Positions 46,138-55,775 of a DNA stretch of 64,000 nucleotides are shown here, piece after piece. The translations under genes were made by a program, and so were the position numbers. The stretch comes from Duganella sp. BJB480 (GTDB taxonomy: Bacteria; Pseudomonadota; Gammaproteobacteria; Burkholderiales; Burkholderiaceae_D). Below the pieces are notes generated by a model. The model saw only the letters and a list, made by a program, of their open reading frames with translations. It did no database searches and had not been told where the DNA came from. Where the stretch lies: positions 50,354 through 114,353 of the forward strand of contig QVIN01000017.1 of assembly GCA_003416985.1 (NCBI GenBank). The letters run 5' to 3'. Position 1 is the first letter of the stretch; every line of letters starts with the position of its first letter.

Positions 46138-46809
46138 TTAATCCGCGCTTGCGGTGTCCGTTTCCGTCTCGGCAACATCGGGCGTGCGGTGCCACAGCTG
46201 CGTGACCCAGCCTTTGATGTGCTGCAGCTTGCGGTGGAAGAAGTGGTCGGCGCCAGGGATCACGATCACCGGAATGTCCTGCGGCCGCAGCCAGTCCAGC
46301 ACGTCGATCAGCGGGATGGTGTCGTCGTTTTCTCCGTGGATCAGGATGGTGTCGGCAGGCACCGGCGCCATCTCCCATTTCTTGGCCGCGCTGCCGACCA
46401 GCACCAGGCGCTCAGCCGGCGTGCCGGCGGCGGCCAGGCGCTGCGCCAGCTGCGACTGCACGAAGGTGCCGAACGAGAAGCCCGACAACGCCACCGGCAG
46501 GCCCGGATACTTGGCCGTCATCCACGCGTGCAGCAGGGCCATGTCGTCGGTCTCGCCGTGGCCGTGGTCATGCACGCCCTCCGAGGCGCCGACGCCGCGG
46601 AAGTTGATGCGCGCCACCACATAGCCCAGGTTGACGAAGGTGCGCGCCAGCGTGACGGCGACCTTGTTGTCCATGGTGCCGCCGTACAGCGGATGCGGAT
46701 GGGCCACCAGCGCGATGCCGCGCGGCGTGCTCTTCGGATAATCGAGGATGCCTTCCATTTGGCCGGCGCCGCCGGCCAGGGTGAATTTTTCGTTCTTGTT
46801 CATGTTCAT
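46138..46809 (-). CDS. Alpha/beta hydrolase
   Basis: This 223-residue protein has the family's HPHPLYGGTMDNKV segment, the nucleophile elbow GFSFG, and downstream Asp and His (ILIHGENDD, PGADHFFH) as triad candidates. It should be a soluble serine hydrolase. The start overlaps the stop of the ferredoxin gene by one base (TGATG). The carboxypeptidase gene follows 48 bases later. Confidence 0.85.
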   Translation of the reverse strand: MNMNKNEKFTLAGGAGQMEGILDYPKSTPRGIALVAHPHPLYGGTMDNKVAVTLARTFVNLGYVVARINFRGVGASEGVHDHGHGETDDMALLHAWMTAKYPGLPVALSGFSFGTFVQSQLAQRLAAAGTPAERLVLVGSAAKKWEMAPVPADTILIHGENDDTIPLIDVLDWLRPQDIPVIVIPGADHFFHRKLQHIKGWVTQLWHRTPDVAETETDTASAD

Positions 46810-47126
46810 CAGATCTTGAGACGGTCGACAACCTTGCCCTGCACCAGGTGGGTGTCGATGATTTCATCGATGTCGCTGGTGTCGACGTAGGTGTACCAGG
46901 TGCCTTCGGGATAGACCACCAGCACCGGGCCTTCTTCGCAGCGGTCCAGGCAGCCGGCCTGGTTGATGCGGACCTTGCCCTCGCCGTTGATGTTGAGTTC
47001 CTTGCAGCGCTTCTTGGCGTGCTTCTGCGCGGTTTCCGCGCCGTGGTCGCCGCAGCTGTTGCGGCCGTCGTCACGCTTGTTCATGCAGAAGAAGACGTGG
47101 TGTTTGTAGTAGGGAGTATCGCTCAT
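46809..47126 (-). CDS. Thioredoxin-like [2Fe-2S] ferredoxin
   Basis: This 105-residue protein has Cys14, Cys25, Cys59 and Cys63 in VFFCMNKRDDGRNSCGDHG and INQAGCLDRCEEGP, the ligand pattern of the thioredoxin-like [2Fe-2S] ferredoxin family. It should be a small electron carrier; the partner is not known. It overlaps the hydrolase start by one base, suggesting translational coupling. Confidence 0.9.
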   Translation of the reverse strand: MSDTPYYKHHVFFCMNKRDDGRNSCGDHGAETAQKHAKKRCKELNINGEGKVRINQAGCLDRCEEGPVLVVYPEGTWYTYVDTSDIDEIIDTHLVQGKVVDRLKI

Positions 47127-47176
47127 GGCTGTACCTCGGGGAAAATGTAGCCGCTATGATACCCGCTTAGGCTTAG

Positions 47177-48334
47177 TCACGGCTTATTGAGCTTGTGAGA
47201 AGGCAGCCACAGGAACCATACCGCGAAGAAGGGCCACAGCAAGGTCAGGAACTGCGCCGCGCCGTTGAAGTTGAGGAACTTGCCCTGCACCCAGGTCTGC
47301 AAGGTGGCGACGAAATACGGGTTGGCCGGCGTGGTGTTGACGATCACCAGGCTCAGCAGCAACGTGGCCACGGCCAGCCGCCGCTGCGCCACATGCGGCG
47401 CGAAGGCCAGGCCGGCCAGCATGATGGCGCCGATCAGGAAGCCGCCCTCGGCGCCCGGCGTGACCCAGACGAAGGCGTTCTCCGGCGAGAACAGCAGCGC
47501 CGTCGCCAGCGCCTTGACGACGATGGCGGCGCCTATCATGCCGCCCACCAGCAGCCCGCGCGGGGCCGGCTTGCGCAGCAGGCACAGCAGCGTCAGCGCG
47601 GCGCCCACCATGCCGCAGGCGGTGATGATGGTTTCCGACAGCCAGTATTGTTCCACCGTCAGGATGGTATCCGGGCGGGCATAGCTGGCCAGGTCGATGT
47701 CGGTGTCGAGCAGCTGCGACAGCCACTCCGACAGGATGGGCAGCAGCTGCCCCAGGCCGAACAAAAAGCTCTGCGGATACATCTGCGCCAGCGGCCACAG
47801 GGCCAGCAGCACCAGGCCCTGGCTGGCGTGCGGCGCGAACCAGGCCTGGCGCAGCCGCTGCAGCTGGCTGCGGTCCAGCAGGCGGCGCACGGTCAGCACG
47901 CCGATCACCGCGCCCATCGCGCAGCCGGCGGCGTTGGTGTAGAAGTCCAGGTTGGACGAGACGCGGCTCGGCAGGTAGGTCTGCACGCCCTCCATCAGGC
48001 CGGACAGCAGCACGCCGCCGGCGGCCGCCATCAGCCACGCGACGATGCCCCTGAAGCGCGGGTACAGCGAGTAGACGATCAGCGTCCCCAGCGGCATGTA
48101 GCCGATCACGTTGGTGATGGCGTCGAACTTGGTCCAGTAGCGCGGCATGCTGGTGTTTTCCAGGAAGATCAGCGGCGACAATCCCTGGTTGTGCCAGCCC
48201 GAGAACGGGAACCAGCTGGCGTAGACGATCAGCAGCACATAGGCCAGCAGCGCCGCCCGCGTGAACGGCGACGGCTTGCTGGCCGGCGCCTCGGCGGGTG
48301 GAGGCGCCGGCGCGGCTGGCGTGGAGTCCGTCAT
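47177..48334 (-). CDS. VanZ-family membrane protein
   Basis: ATG at 48334 gives 385 residues with about ten hydrophobic stretches. The first third matches the VanZ-like pattern (LLIVYASWFPFSG, DAITNVIGYMPLGTLIVYSL, SGLMEGVQTYLPSRVSSNLDFYTN). Its start overlaps the stop of the transporter lipoprotein gene by four bases, tying it to that operon. A role in envelope structure is inferred; the remaining membrane part has no family I can name. Confidence 0.85.
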   Translation of the reverse strand: MTDSTPAAPAPPPAEAPASKPSPFTRAALLAYVLLIVYASWFPFSGWHNQGLSPLIFLENTSMPRYWTKFDAITNVIGYMPLGTLIVYSLYPRFRGIVAWLMAAAGGVLLSGLMEGVQTYLPSRVSSNLDFYTNAAGCAMGAVIGVLTVRRLLDRSQLQRLRQAWFAPHASQGLVLLALWPLAQMYPQSFLFGLGQLLPILSEWLSQLLDTDIDLASYARPDTILTVEQYWLSETIITACGMVGAALTLLCLLRKPAPRGLLVGGMIGAAIVVKALATALLFSPENAFVWVTPGAEGGFLIGAIMLAGLAFAPHVAQRRLAVATLLLSLVIVNTTPANPYFVATLQTWVQGKFLNFNGAAQFLTLLWPFFAVWFLWLPSHKLNKP

Positions 48335-48939
48335 TCCTTCTGCGGCGGCAGGGTCGCCAGCCAGGCCAGCACGTCGGCGGTGACGGCGTCGGTGGCTGTC
48401 GCCAGCGCCTGGGCGCCGCCGGCGGCGTCCGGGCTCGGGGCCGGGCTGCTGCGGGTGAAGGTTTTCTGGTCCACCAGCTTGTGGTTGCGGAACAGCGAGG
48501 CGCGCAGGTCGACCACGCCGGTGCTGCTGGTGGCGCTGTCGAAGTTCTGCGCGAAGTCGTTGACCTCCATGCGCAGCACGGTCGGGCTGGCGGCGGCGTC
48601 GGTGGTCGACAGCACCTTGACGCCGGCCTGCGCGATGCGCGCCTTCATGCGCTGGGTCATCAGCTGGAACGGCGTGGCGGTCCACTGGTTGTAGGCGTAG
48701 GGGCGCGACTGGCGCGCGTCCGCGTACAGCAGGCGGTATTGCATGCGTTCCGTGTCGAGCGCGTTGGGGCCGGCGATGTCGGCCACGATCAGGGCGCCGA
48801 TGGCCGCAGGCGCCGGCGCGGGCGCCTGCGGCAGCGGGCCGAAATCGTATTGCGCGGTCGACTGGCCCTTGCTGGCGCAGGCGCCCAGCAGGGCGGCGAC
48901 GGCGGCGATGGCGATGGCGTTGCGGATGGCGGAAGTCAT
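48331..48939 (-). CDS. ABC-type transport auxiliary lipoprotein (PqiC/DUF330-like)
   Basis: This 202-residue protein begins with a lipoprotein signal ending LLGACASK. It contains QYDFGPLP and YADARQSRPYAYNQWTATPFQLM, typical of the auxiliary lipoproteins of MCE transporters. It should be attached to the outer membrane and complete the lipid-transport path. It is fourth in a leftward set with permease, ATPase and MCE genes. Confidence 0.85.
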   Translation of the reverse strand: MTSAIRNAIAIAAVAALLGACASKGQSTAQYDFGPLPQAPAPAPAAIGALIVADIAGPNALDTERMQYRLLYADARQSRPYAYNQWTATPFQLMTQRMKARIAQAGVKVLSTTDAAASPTVLRMEVNDFAQNFDSATSSTGVVDLRASLFRNHKLVDQKTFTRSSPAPSPDAAGGAQALATATDAVTADVLAWLATLPPQKE

Positions 48940-48950
48940 CTCAGTGATCC

Positions 48951-49889
48951 TTATTTGGACGAGGCGGAAAAGCCTTCTTCGCCGGGGCCGGGCGGCGTGC
49001 CGGGCGAACCGAAGATCAGGCTTTGCGGACGGTCGTTAATCTTGTTCATGGTCTTGCGCAGCGCGCGCATCGAGGCCTTGGTGTCGTCGGACAGCGAGTT
49101 CACCTGCGGCAGCGTGTCGAGTTCAATGCCGCCGGCCACCGCCTCCACCGAGCCGCCGATGCGGTCGGCGGTGGCGGCGATGCGGGCGATCGGGCCGTCC
49201 GGCGCCTGCAGGGTTTTCACGAGCCGGTCCGAATCGTTGGCCAGCGTGTTGAAGGAGTTCAGCGTGTGCTGCGTTTGTTCGGCCAGCGCCGGCAGCCTAG
49301 CGATGGTCGGCTCCAGCTTGGACGGCAGTTCGCGGTAGGCGTTGGCGGTGGCGCTGACGTCGGAGAACGCGGCGAGGATGGTCTTCTGGTTCTCGGGGCT
49401 GAGCAGCGTATTGAGCTTGCGCGTCACTTCCTCGGACTGGGTCAGGATCTCCTTGCCGCGCTTTTCCAGCTGGTCGAAGAAGCCGGCGCGCAGCGGAATG
49501 CGGGCCGGGTTGTCGCTGTTGGTGGCCAGCAGCGGCGAACCGACCTTGTCGTCGTCGAGCTGGATGAAGGCGATGCCGGTCACGCCCTGGTAGCCCAGCG
49601 TGGCGAAGGTGGTCTTGGTGATCGGCGCGTCGGTGTTGATGTTGAGCGTGACGAGGATCTGTCCGGCCACCTTGGGATCGAAGGCGATGCCGCCGACCTT
49701 GCCCACCTCCAGCCCGCGATAGCGCACCGGCGCCTGCGGGTTCAGGCCAGGCACCGATTGCGCGGTGGCGATCACGTAGGGGATGCGTTCGACGCGGTCG
49801 CGGTTGAACCACAGCCCGAACAAAATGGCCGCGATCAGCAGCGTGATCGTGAAGAAGCCGGTGGTGAGTGCGTGGGATCGGTTTTCCAT
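48951..49889 (-). CDS. MlaD/MCE-family substrate-binding protein
   Basis: This 312-residue protein has an N-terminal membrane anchor (TTGFFTITLLIAAILFGLWF, about 9-28) and the MCE domain (AQSVPGLNPQAPVRYRGLEVGKVGGIAFDP). The helical remainder probably forms the lipid-conducting part. It acts between the inner-membrane ABC complex and the outer-membrane lipoprotein. It overlaps the ATPase gene's stop. Confidence 0.92.
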   Translation of the reverse strand: MENRSHALTTGFFTITLLIAAILFGLWFNRDRVERIPYVIATAQSVPGLNPQAPVRYRGLEVGKVGGIAFDPKVAGQILVTLNINTDAPITKTTFATLGYQGVTGIAFIQLDDDKVGSPLLATNSDNPARIPLRAGFFDQLEKRGKEILTQSEEVTRKLNTLLSPENQKTILAAFSDVSATANAYRELPSKLEPTIARLPALAEQTQHTLNSFNTLANDSDRLVKTLQAPDGPIARIAATADRIGGSVEAVAGGIELDTLPQVNSLSDDTKASMRALRKTMNKINDRPQSLIFGSPGTPPGPGEEGFSASSK

Positions 49890-50746
49890 CAGTGGTGCTC
49901 CGTATTGGTTTTTTCGTCCAGCGCTTCCAGCGCGCGGCGGCCACGGTCGCCGAGGAAGAACTGCTTGATGAACGGGTGGTCGATGGTCAGCAGGTCGCGC
50001 AGGGGGCCGAGCGCGATCACGTGTTTTTCGGCCAGCACGGCGATGCGGGTCGACAGGGCGAACAGCGTATCGAGATCGTGGGTGACCATCACCACCGTCA
50101 GCCCCAGCTCGCGGTGCAGCGATTTGATCAGCGAGACGAAGGCCTCGGACAGGTCGGGATCGAGGCCGGCGGTCGGTTCGTCGAGGAACAGCAGGCGCGG
50201 TTCGAGCGCCAGCGCGCGCGCCAGCGCCACCCGCTTGACCATGCCGCCGGACAGGTCGGACGGCATCTTGTTGGCGTGCTCCGGGCCCATGCCGACCATG
50301 TTCATCTTCAGCAGCACGGCGTCGCGCACCAGGTCCTCGGGCAGCGTGCCCAGTTCACGCATCGGCTGGGCGATGTTCTCGAACACCGTCAGCGCCGAAT
50401 ACAAGGCGCCCTGCTGGAACAGCATGCCCCAGTGATTGCGCAGCTGCTGCAGCTGCTCGGAGCCGATCTCGCTGATGTCCTCGCCGAACACGCGCACGCA
50501 GCCGCGCGCCGGCGTCTCCAGCCCGAGCATCTGGCGCAGCAGCGTGGTCTTGCCGGTGCCGGAGCCGCCGACGATGGACAGGATCTCGCCCTGCACGATC
50601 TCCAGGTTCAAGTCCTGGTGCACCACGGTGCGGCCGTACTTGGTCCACAGGCCGGTGATCTCGACGATCGGCACGCTGCCGTCGAGCGTCAGTTCGCCGG
50701 TGCCGGGGCCGCAGGCTTTTTCGGGGACGAGCGCTGGATTGGCCAT
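49889..50746 (-). CDS. Lipid-transport ABC ATPase (MlaF-like)
   Basis: The ATG at 50746 gives 285 residues with Walker A GGSGTGKTTLLRQM, signature LSGGMVKRVALARALAL and Walker B LLFLDEPTAGLD. It powers the MCE transporter. The start overlaps the permease stop by one base. The sequence MKMNMVGMGPEHANKMPSDLSGG is typical of the lipid-transport subgroup. Upstream in-frame sequence is read-through of the permease region and is not used. Confidence 0.93.
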   Translation of the reverse strand: MANPALVPEKACGPGTGELTLDGSVPIVEITGLWTKYGRTVVHQDLNLEIVQGEILSIVGGSGTGKTTLLRQMLGLETPARGCVRVFGEDISEIGSEQLQQLRNHWGMLFQQGALYSALTVFENIAQPMRELGTLPEDLVRDAVLLKMNMVGMGPEHANKMPSDLSGGMVKRVALARALALEPRLLFLDEPTAGLDPDLSEAFVSLIKSLHRELGLTVVMVTHDLDTLFALSTRIAVLAEKHVIALGPLRDLLTIDHPFIKQFFLGDRGRRALEALDEKTNTEHH

Positions 50747-51873
50747 CAGAACCCCACGCCGCTGAAGACGATCGCGAACACGGCGTCCGCCAGGATCACC
50801 GCGGTGATCGCCGTGACCACCGAGGTGGTGGTGCCGCGCCCCAGGCTCTCCGTGTTCGGCTTGATGCGCAGGCCGAAGTGGCAGGACACCAGCGCGATCA
50901 GGATGCCGAACACCGTGCCCTTGCCCAGGCCGATCATATAGTTCGCCAGCGGCACCGCGTCCGGCAGCTTGAGGATGAAGTATTGCGGCGACAGGTTCAG
51001 CTCCACCTTGGCCGACACCATGCCGCCCAACAGCGCGATGGTGTCGGTCCAGATCACCAGCAGCGGCATGGCGATGGCCAGGGCCAGCACCTTGGGCATG
51101 ATCAGGCGGAAGCCGTGCGAGATGCCCATCACCAGCATGGCGTCGAGTTCCTCGGTCACGCGCATCACGCCCAGCTGCGCGGTGATGGAGGAACCGGAGC
51201 GGCCGGCCACCAGGATCGCCGCCAGCAGCGGCCCCAGTTCGCGGATGATGCTCATGCCCAGCAGGTTGACCAGGAAGATGTCGCCGCCGAAGTTGCGCAG
51301 CTGCTGCGCCGACAGGTAGGAGAACACCACGCCGATCAAAAAGCCGACCAGCGCCGTGATGCCCAGCGCCTGGAAGCCGGCGTGGAAGATGTTCGCGGAG
51401 ATTTCCTTCCACGGCCCGCGCATCGGCGCGCGCGCGAAGCGCCACAGTTCCTGCACCACCTGGCCGATCAGCGAGGTGAGGGCGATCAGGTGTTCGAAGA
51501 ACAGCAGCATCGCGAAGCCGAGCTTCATCACCCACGTCAGGCGCTGCGGACGGGCCGCCGGCAGTTCGAGCTTGCCGGTCGATTCGAGACGGTTGAAGAA
51601 TTCTTCCTGGCCCGGCGCCAGTTGCAGGTCGGCCGGGCGGGTCTTGCCCCAGGCGTTCCACAGCAGCTGGGCGCCGATGTGGTCCATGCTGTCGATCGCC
51701 GTCAGGTCCCATTTGACGCCGTCGGCCTTGAGGGTCTTGATCAGTCCCGTAATGGTGGCCATGGTCTTGCCCTGGGCCAGAGCGTGCACTTGCCAGGTGC
51801 CGCCTGCGGCGACCGAAGGCCCCTTGGCGGCACCGGGATTGAGAGTGAGAGTGGGCTCTTTGGCGATAGGCAT
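50746..51873 (-). CDS. STAS-MlaE lipid ABC transporter permease
   Basis: This 375-residue protein has an N-terminal STAS-like region (about 20-110: KWDLTAIDSMDHIGAQLLWNAWG) fused to an MlaE permease with several helices. The family signature NLLGMSIIRELGPLLAAILVAGRSG and FRLIMPKVLALAIAMPLLVIW are clear. The fusion of STAS to MlaE is a known variant in proteobacteria. It is the first gene of the leftward transporter operon that continues to the VanZ gene. Confidence 0.93.
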   Translation of the reverse strand: MPIAKEPTLTLNPGAAKGPSVAAGGTWQVHALAQGKTMATITGLIKTLKADGVKWDLTAIDSMDHIGAQLLWNAWGKTRPADLQLAPGQEEFFNRLESTGKLELPAARPQRLTWVMKLGFAMLLFFEHLIALTSLIGQVVQELWRFARAPMRGPWKEISANIFHAGFQALGITALVGFLIGVVFSYLSAQQLRNFGGDIFLVNLLGMSIIRELGPLLAAILVAGRSGSSITAQLGVMRVTEELDAMLVMGISHGFRLIMPKVLALAIAMPLLVIWTDTIALLGGMVSAKVELNLSPQYFILKLPDAVPLANYMIGLGKGTVFGILIALVSCHFGLRIKPNTESLGRGTTTSVVTAITAVILADAVFAIVFSGVGF

Positions 51874-51939
51874 TGCGTCAGTTTAAGGGAGTTTGGCCCT
51901 GGCCGCCACCAGTGCTTGCGCGGCGGGCAGCGGCCCCGC

Positions 51940-53412
51940 TCACGCGGCCAGCCTGCGGGCCTGGCGTTTGGGCGCCGGCGTCTCGGTGGCCTTGGGCTTG
52001 GCGCCGGCGTAATCGCTGGCCAGCAGCGCCTCGGCGGCCTCCTTGTCCATGCCCTGGCTGTGCAGGTATTTCGCCACCATCGCCACCAGGCGTTCCAGCG
52101 CGATGCGGTGGGTGGCGTCGGTGTTCGCGTACAGCCAGTCCGAGAAGGCCATGAAGCGGCCGAAGGCGTCGTCGCCCAGCAGCACCGGCAGCGTGTGGCC
52201 GAAGCGGCCGGAATTGGCCACCAGGTCCCAGTAGCGCGCAAAGCGCACCAGGCGCTGCATGGTCGGGAAGTCGATGTCGCGATTGGCCAGGATGGTGTAG
52301 GGCGCGTACGGCTCGAACACCAGGCCGTATTCCTGCGTGTGGCGGATGATCGGCGTGCCGCGCAGCCGCTTGAGGATGCCGAACTGGATCTCGTGCGGAT
52401 TGAGCGCCCACAGCTTGTTGAAGCCTTCGGCGAAGCTCTCCACCGTCTCGCCGGGCAGGCCGGCGATCAGGTCCACGTGCATGTGGGCGTTGGAGTGGTC
52501 GGTCAGCCAGCGGATGTTGTCGGCGGCTTTCTGGTTGTCCTGCTTGCGGCTGACCAGCGTCTGCACCGCCGGGTTGAAGCTCTGGATGCCGATCTCGAAC
52601 TGCAATGCGCCGTGCGGGAATTTGCCGATGCCCTCTTTCAGTGCGTCCGGCAGGTGGTCCGGCACCAGCTCGAAGTGGGCGTAGACCGGATCGTCCGGGT
52701 TCGCCTCCAGCTTATCGAGGAAGAACTGCATGATCTTCAGGCTGGTCTTGATATTCAGGTTGAAGGTGCGGTCGACGAACTTGAACAGCCGCGCGCCGCG
52801 CGCGTGCAGCGCCTCCATCTCGGCCAGGAAGTGGTCGAGCGCGAACGGCCACGCCGTCTTGTCCAGGGCAGACAGGCAGAACTCGCACTTGAACGGGCAG
52901 CCGCGCGAGGCTTCCACGTAGATGGTGCGGTTCTTGATGTCGTCGTCGGTGTAGAGCGAGTAGGGCAGCTTGATCTCGGCCATCGGCGGCTGCACGCCGG
53001 CGTGGATCTTCATCAGCGGCTTGGGACCGTTGAGGATCTCGCCGCACAGCTTGGGGAACGTGACGTCGCCCCAGCCGGTGATCAGGTAGTCCGCCAGCTT
53101 GACGATTTCCTGCTCGTTCGATTCGTAGGACACCTCCGGACCGCCCAGCACCACGGTCACCTGCGGCGCCACGCGCTTGAGCATGGCGACGACCTTGGTG
53201 GTCTCCTCGACGTTCCAGATGTAGATGCCGAAACCGACGATCTTCGGCGCGTGCGCCAGGATGCGTTCGACGATCTCGGTGGTCTTGGCGCCGATGACGA
53301 ATTCCTGCAGGCGCGTCCGCTCCTGCAGCTCGCCCATGTTCGCCAGCAGATAGCGCAGGCCCAGCGAGGCGTGGGTGTAGCGGGCGTTGAGGGTGGTGAG
53401 CAGGATGGACAT
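51940..53412 (-). CDS. B12-binding radical SAM protein (DUF4080 type)
   Basis: ATG at 53412 gives 490 residues. The N-terminal 150 form a B12-binding-like Rossmann region (KIVGFGIYIWNVEETTKVV, VTVVLGGPEVSYES). The radical SAM cluster is C172, C176 and C179 in ASRGCPFKCEFCLSAL. The C-terminal quarter fits the DUF4080 region. It should use S-adenosylmethionine chemistry; the substrate is unknown. It is divergent from the yfaA-type operon. Confidence 0.9.
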   Translation of the reverse strand: MSILLTTLNARYTHASLGLRYLLANMGELQERTRLQEFVIGAKTTEIVERILAHAPKIVGFGIYIWNVEETTKVVAMLKRVAPQVTVVLGGPEVSYESNEQEIVKLADYLITGWGDVTFPKLCGEILNGPKPLMKIHAGVQPPMAEIKLPYSLYTDDDIKNRTIYVEASRGCPFKCEFCLSALDKTAWPFALDHFLAEMEALHARGARLFKFVDRTFNLNIKTSLKIMQFFLDKLEANPDDPVYAHFELVPDHLPDALKEGIGKFPHGALQFEIGIQSFNPAVQTLVSRKQDNQKAADNIRWLTDHSNAHMHVDLIAGLPGETVESFAEGFNKLWALNPHEIQFGILKRLRGTPIIRHTQEYGLVFEPYAPYTILANRDIDFPTMQRLVRFARYWDLVANSGRFGHTLPVLLGDDAFGRFMAFSDWLYANTDATHRIALERLVAMVAKYLHSQGMDKEAAEALLASDYAGAKPKATETPAPKRQARRLAA

Positions 53413-53480
53413 GACGGGCGTATGGATCGGCGAAACCGCTATTTTACGCTTTCGTACCGTGCGCGCCCTTGGTTGCTGAG

Positions 53481-53509
53481 TTGGCATGTTATTATTTATA
53501 ACTTATTAC
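53481..53509 (+). promoter_or_regulatory. Candidate promoter of the yfaA-type operon
   Basis: TTGGCA and TATTAC are separated by 17 bases, 20 bases before the first gene's ATG. An overlapping alternative pair (TTGCTG at 53473, TATAAC) cannot be excluded. Confidence 0.4.
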
Positions 53510-53529
53510 TAACTTGGCAATCGTCGCCC

Positions 53530-55116
53530 ATGAATAAAAAAATACTGGTCGGATCGCTCGCCGGAGGCGCGGTGGTGTTGGCCGCGGTAGCCGCCTACCG
53601 GCTCCTGGGCTGGAATCTCATGGGGGACGTCAACAGCTTGAAGCTGGACTTGTCCCGGCCGGACGCGCTGGTGATGACCAAGAGCCTGTCGTCGCTGCCG
53701 CGCGACCTGCTGACGGTGCCGCTGGCGCGTGACGTGCTGCGCGAGGAATTCCTGTTCTATTACGAGCAAAGCGAGGACCGGCTTGGCCTCAAGGGCAGCC
53801 TGCGGCGCATCGCCTACGAACATGAACTGGGCTGGGGCGACCAGCTGCTGCGCATGGTGCTGGACCAGCCGGCGGAAGTGGCCCTGTGGCGCGACGCCGA
53901 CGGCTCGCTCAAGCACTTCGCCATCGCCGTCTCGCGCAACCAGCTGACACGCTTGCTGGAGGAGGCGGGCAAGGTCGCGCTCAAGGACACGCAAATGAGC
54001 GTGGCCGGGGAGCTGCGCGTCGACGGCGACAAGGTGCCGGTGTATGCGCTCAACTACGCCTACAACCGCACCATGCTGTTCGCCGCGCACGGCCAGCGGC
54101 TGGTGATCCTGTCGCATCCAGGCATGCTGTATGGCGGCGCGCAGGGCAAGAGCGCCGACAGCGCGGCCGGCAAGACCGTGGCCAGCCTGCTGGCGTCGGA
54201 CCAGTCCAAGCAGAACATCTTCCATCCGCAGTTCCATCTCGACCAGGCGGCGCCCGATGGCCACAGCATCGCCGTCAAGGCGGACTTCCTGTCCTTCGGC
54301 TACCAGCCCTTCTTCGGCGCACTGGAAGCGCTGCGCTTCGATTTCAGCAAGGGCGCGTGGCGCTCCGAGGTGCTGGTCAACGCGGACAAGCTGCACAAGG
54401 GCGGCTACGACAACGCCGCCCTATGGCCGGTGCTGCCGCACGATCCGAGCGCCTGCTTCAGCGTGCCGGTGGACTGGGACGCGCTGCAGCCGATGCTCAA
54501 GCAAATGAGCGGCAAGACCTCCGAACCGGTGCTGCCGCTGGCCACCCAGCTGCAAGGCCCGGCCGCCGCGTGCTGGTATGGCGGCTCGCGTTTGCATACG
54601 CCGGTCTTCGTGGCCACGCGCCAGGCGAAAGCGGGCGGCGAGGCGCTGTACGGCAGCCTGTTCACGGCGGCCATCGGCGGCAAGGACGCGGTCCGCAAGA
54701 CGGAAGCGAAGGGCGTCACGCGCTGGGAGCGCACCGTGGCGACCTCGATGGGCGAGGCCAAGCCGGCGCTGGCGGTGGCTGGCGACACGGTGGTCTTCTC
54801 CGCCGACGGCAAGCTGGTGGACCAGGTGCTGGCGGTGCGTCGCAAGCAGGCACCCGCCGCCGCCGACCTGCTGCCGGACGCCGGCCATACGGTGGGCCTG
54901 ATCGCGCCGGCCTCGCTGGCGCAGCTGATCGAGCGCGAAGCCTACGACACGCTGCCGGCCGCTCATGAGCCGGTGCTGCGTGCCGCGGCCAATGAACACC
55001 TGGCGCCGCGCCTGGCCGCGCTGAAGAAGTATCCGCCGTACCGCATGGTGCTCAAGCGCCTGCCGGCCAGCGGCACCGCATGGGAAACGCTGGAATGGCA
55101 GGCGGTCCAGCGATGA
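53530..55116 (+). CDS. yfaA: DUF2138 family protein (YfaA-like)
   Basis: This 528-residue protein has an N-terminal membrane anchor ([21 protein letters not shown]). Conserved blocks include [42 protein letters not shown] and [17 protein letters not shown], as in the DUF2138 family. It is the first gene of an operon in the same order as E. coli yfaA-yfaT-yfaS-yfaQ-yfaP. Its stop overlaps the next start (ATGA). It probably resides at the inner membrane and assists the macroglobulin. Confidence 0.85.
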   Translation: MNKKILVGSLAGGAVVLAAVAAYRLLGWNLMGDVNSLKLDLSRPDALVMTKSLSSLPRDLLTVPLARDVLREEFLFYYEQSEDRLGLKGSLRRIAYEHELGWGDQLLRMVLDQPAEVALWRDADGSLKHFAIAVSRNQLTRLLEEAGKVALKDTQMSVAGELRVDGDKVPVYALNYAYNRTMLFAAHGQRLVILSHPGMLYGGAQGKSADSAAGKTVASLLASDQSKQNIFHPQFHLDQAAPDGHSIAVKADFLSFGYQPFFGALEALRFDFSKGAWRSEVLVNADKLHKGGYDNAALWPVLPHDPSACFSVPVDWDALQPMLKQMSGKTSEPVLPLATQLQGPAAACWYGGSRLHTPVFVATRQAKAGGEALYGSLFTAAIGGKDAVRKTEAKGVTRWERTVATSMGEAKPALAVAGDTVVFSADGKLVDQVLAVRRKQAPAAADLLPDAGHTVGLIAPASLAQLIEREAYDTLPAAHEPVLRAAANEHLAPRLAALKKYPPYRMVLKRLPASGTAWETLEWQAVQR

Positions 55117-55775
55117 TGCAAAGGCGTTCCGCGTTGCGCTGGCTGGCATGCGCCGGCGCGGCGGCCGCGTCCCCTGCCTGGGCCTTGCGCGAGGCGGCGG
55201 AGGCGTCCACGCGGCTGTCGCAGGCGCAGAGCCGCGCCTTCCAGGCGTGGATGCTGCGCATCGTCACGGCGCAGATCGAACGCGGGCCGTCGCCGCGCTG
55301 GACCCACCGCGATTGCGCGGGCCTGGTGCGCTTCGCCGTCAACGAGGCGCTGGCCGTGCACGACGCGCGCTGGCTGCGCGCCAACGGCATCGCCAGCGAC
55401 CGCCGCCTGCCGCCCGAACTGGAGCTCGACGCCGGCCAGGCCGCGCTGCGCAACCGCTGGGTGCAGACCGGCGGCACGGTCGGCCACTTCGTCACGGCGC
55501 TGGCGCTGGTGCAGCACAACAGCCGCTTCGTCGCGCGCGAGATCAGCCAGGCGCTGCCCGGCGACCTGCTGTTCTTCGACCAGGGCGACGAACAACACCT
55601 GATGGTCTGGATGGGGGCGAGCATCGCCTACCACACCGGCACCGTTACCCCCGACGACAATGGTCTGCGGACCGTCGATATCAAACAACTCACGACCTGG
55701 AAGGACACGCGGTGGCAACCTGCGTCCAACAATCCCAATTTCGCCGGTGTATTCCGGCTGTCATTTCTGTCATGA
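55113..55775 (+). CDS. yfaT: DUF1175 family protein (YfaT-like)
   Basis: ATG at 55113 gives 220 residues with a signal peptide ([18 protein letters not shown]). Features include [19 protein letters not shown], an NlpC/P60-like C-A-G-L segment, and [21 protein letters not shown]. The pattern with Cys then His is like a papain-type cysteine peptidase, which fits DUF1175. It should act in the periplasm. Four-base overlaps join it to both neighbours. Confidence 0.85.
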   Translation: MMQRRSALRWLACAGAAAASPAWALREAAEASTRLSQAQSRAFQAWMLRIVTAQIERGPSPRWTHRDCAGLVRFAVNEALAVHDARWLRANGIASDRRLPPELELDAGQAALRNRWVQTGGTVGHFVTALALVQHNSRFVAREISQALPGDLLFFDQGDEQHLMVWMGASIAYHTGTVTPDDNGLRTVDIKQLTTWKDTRWQPASNNPNFAGVFRLSFLS

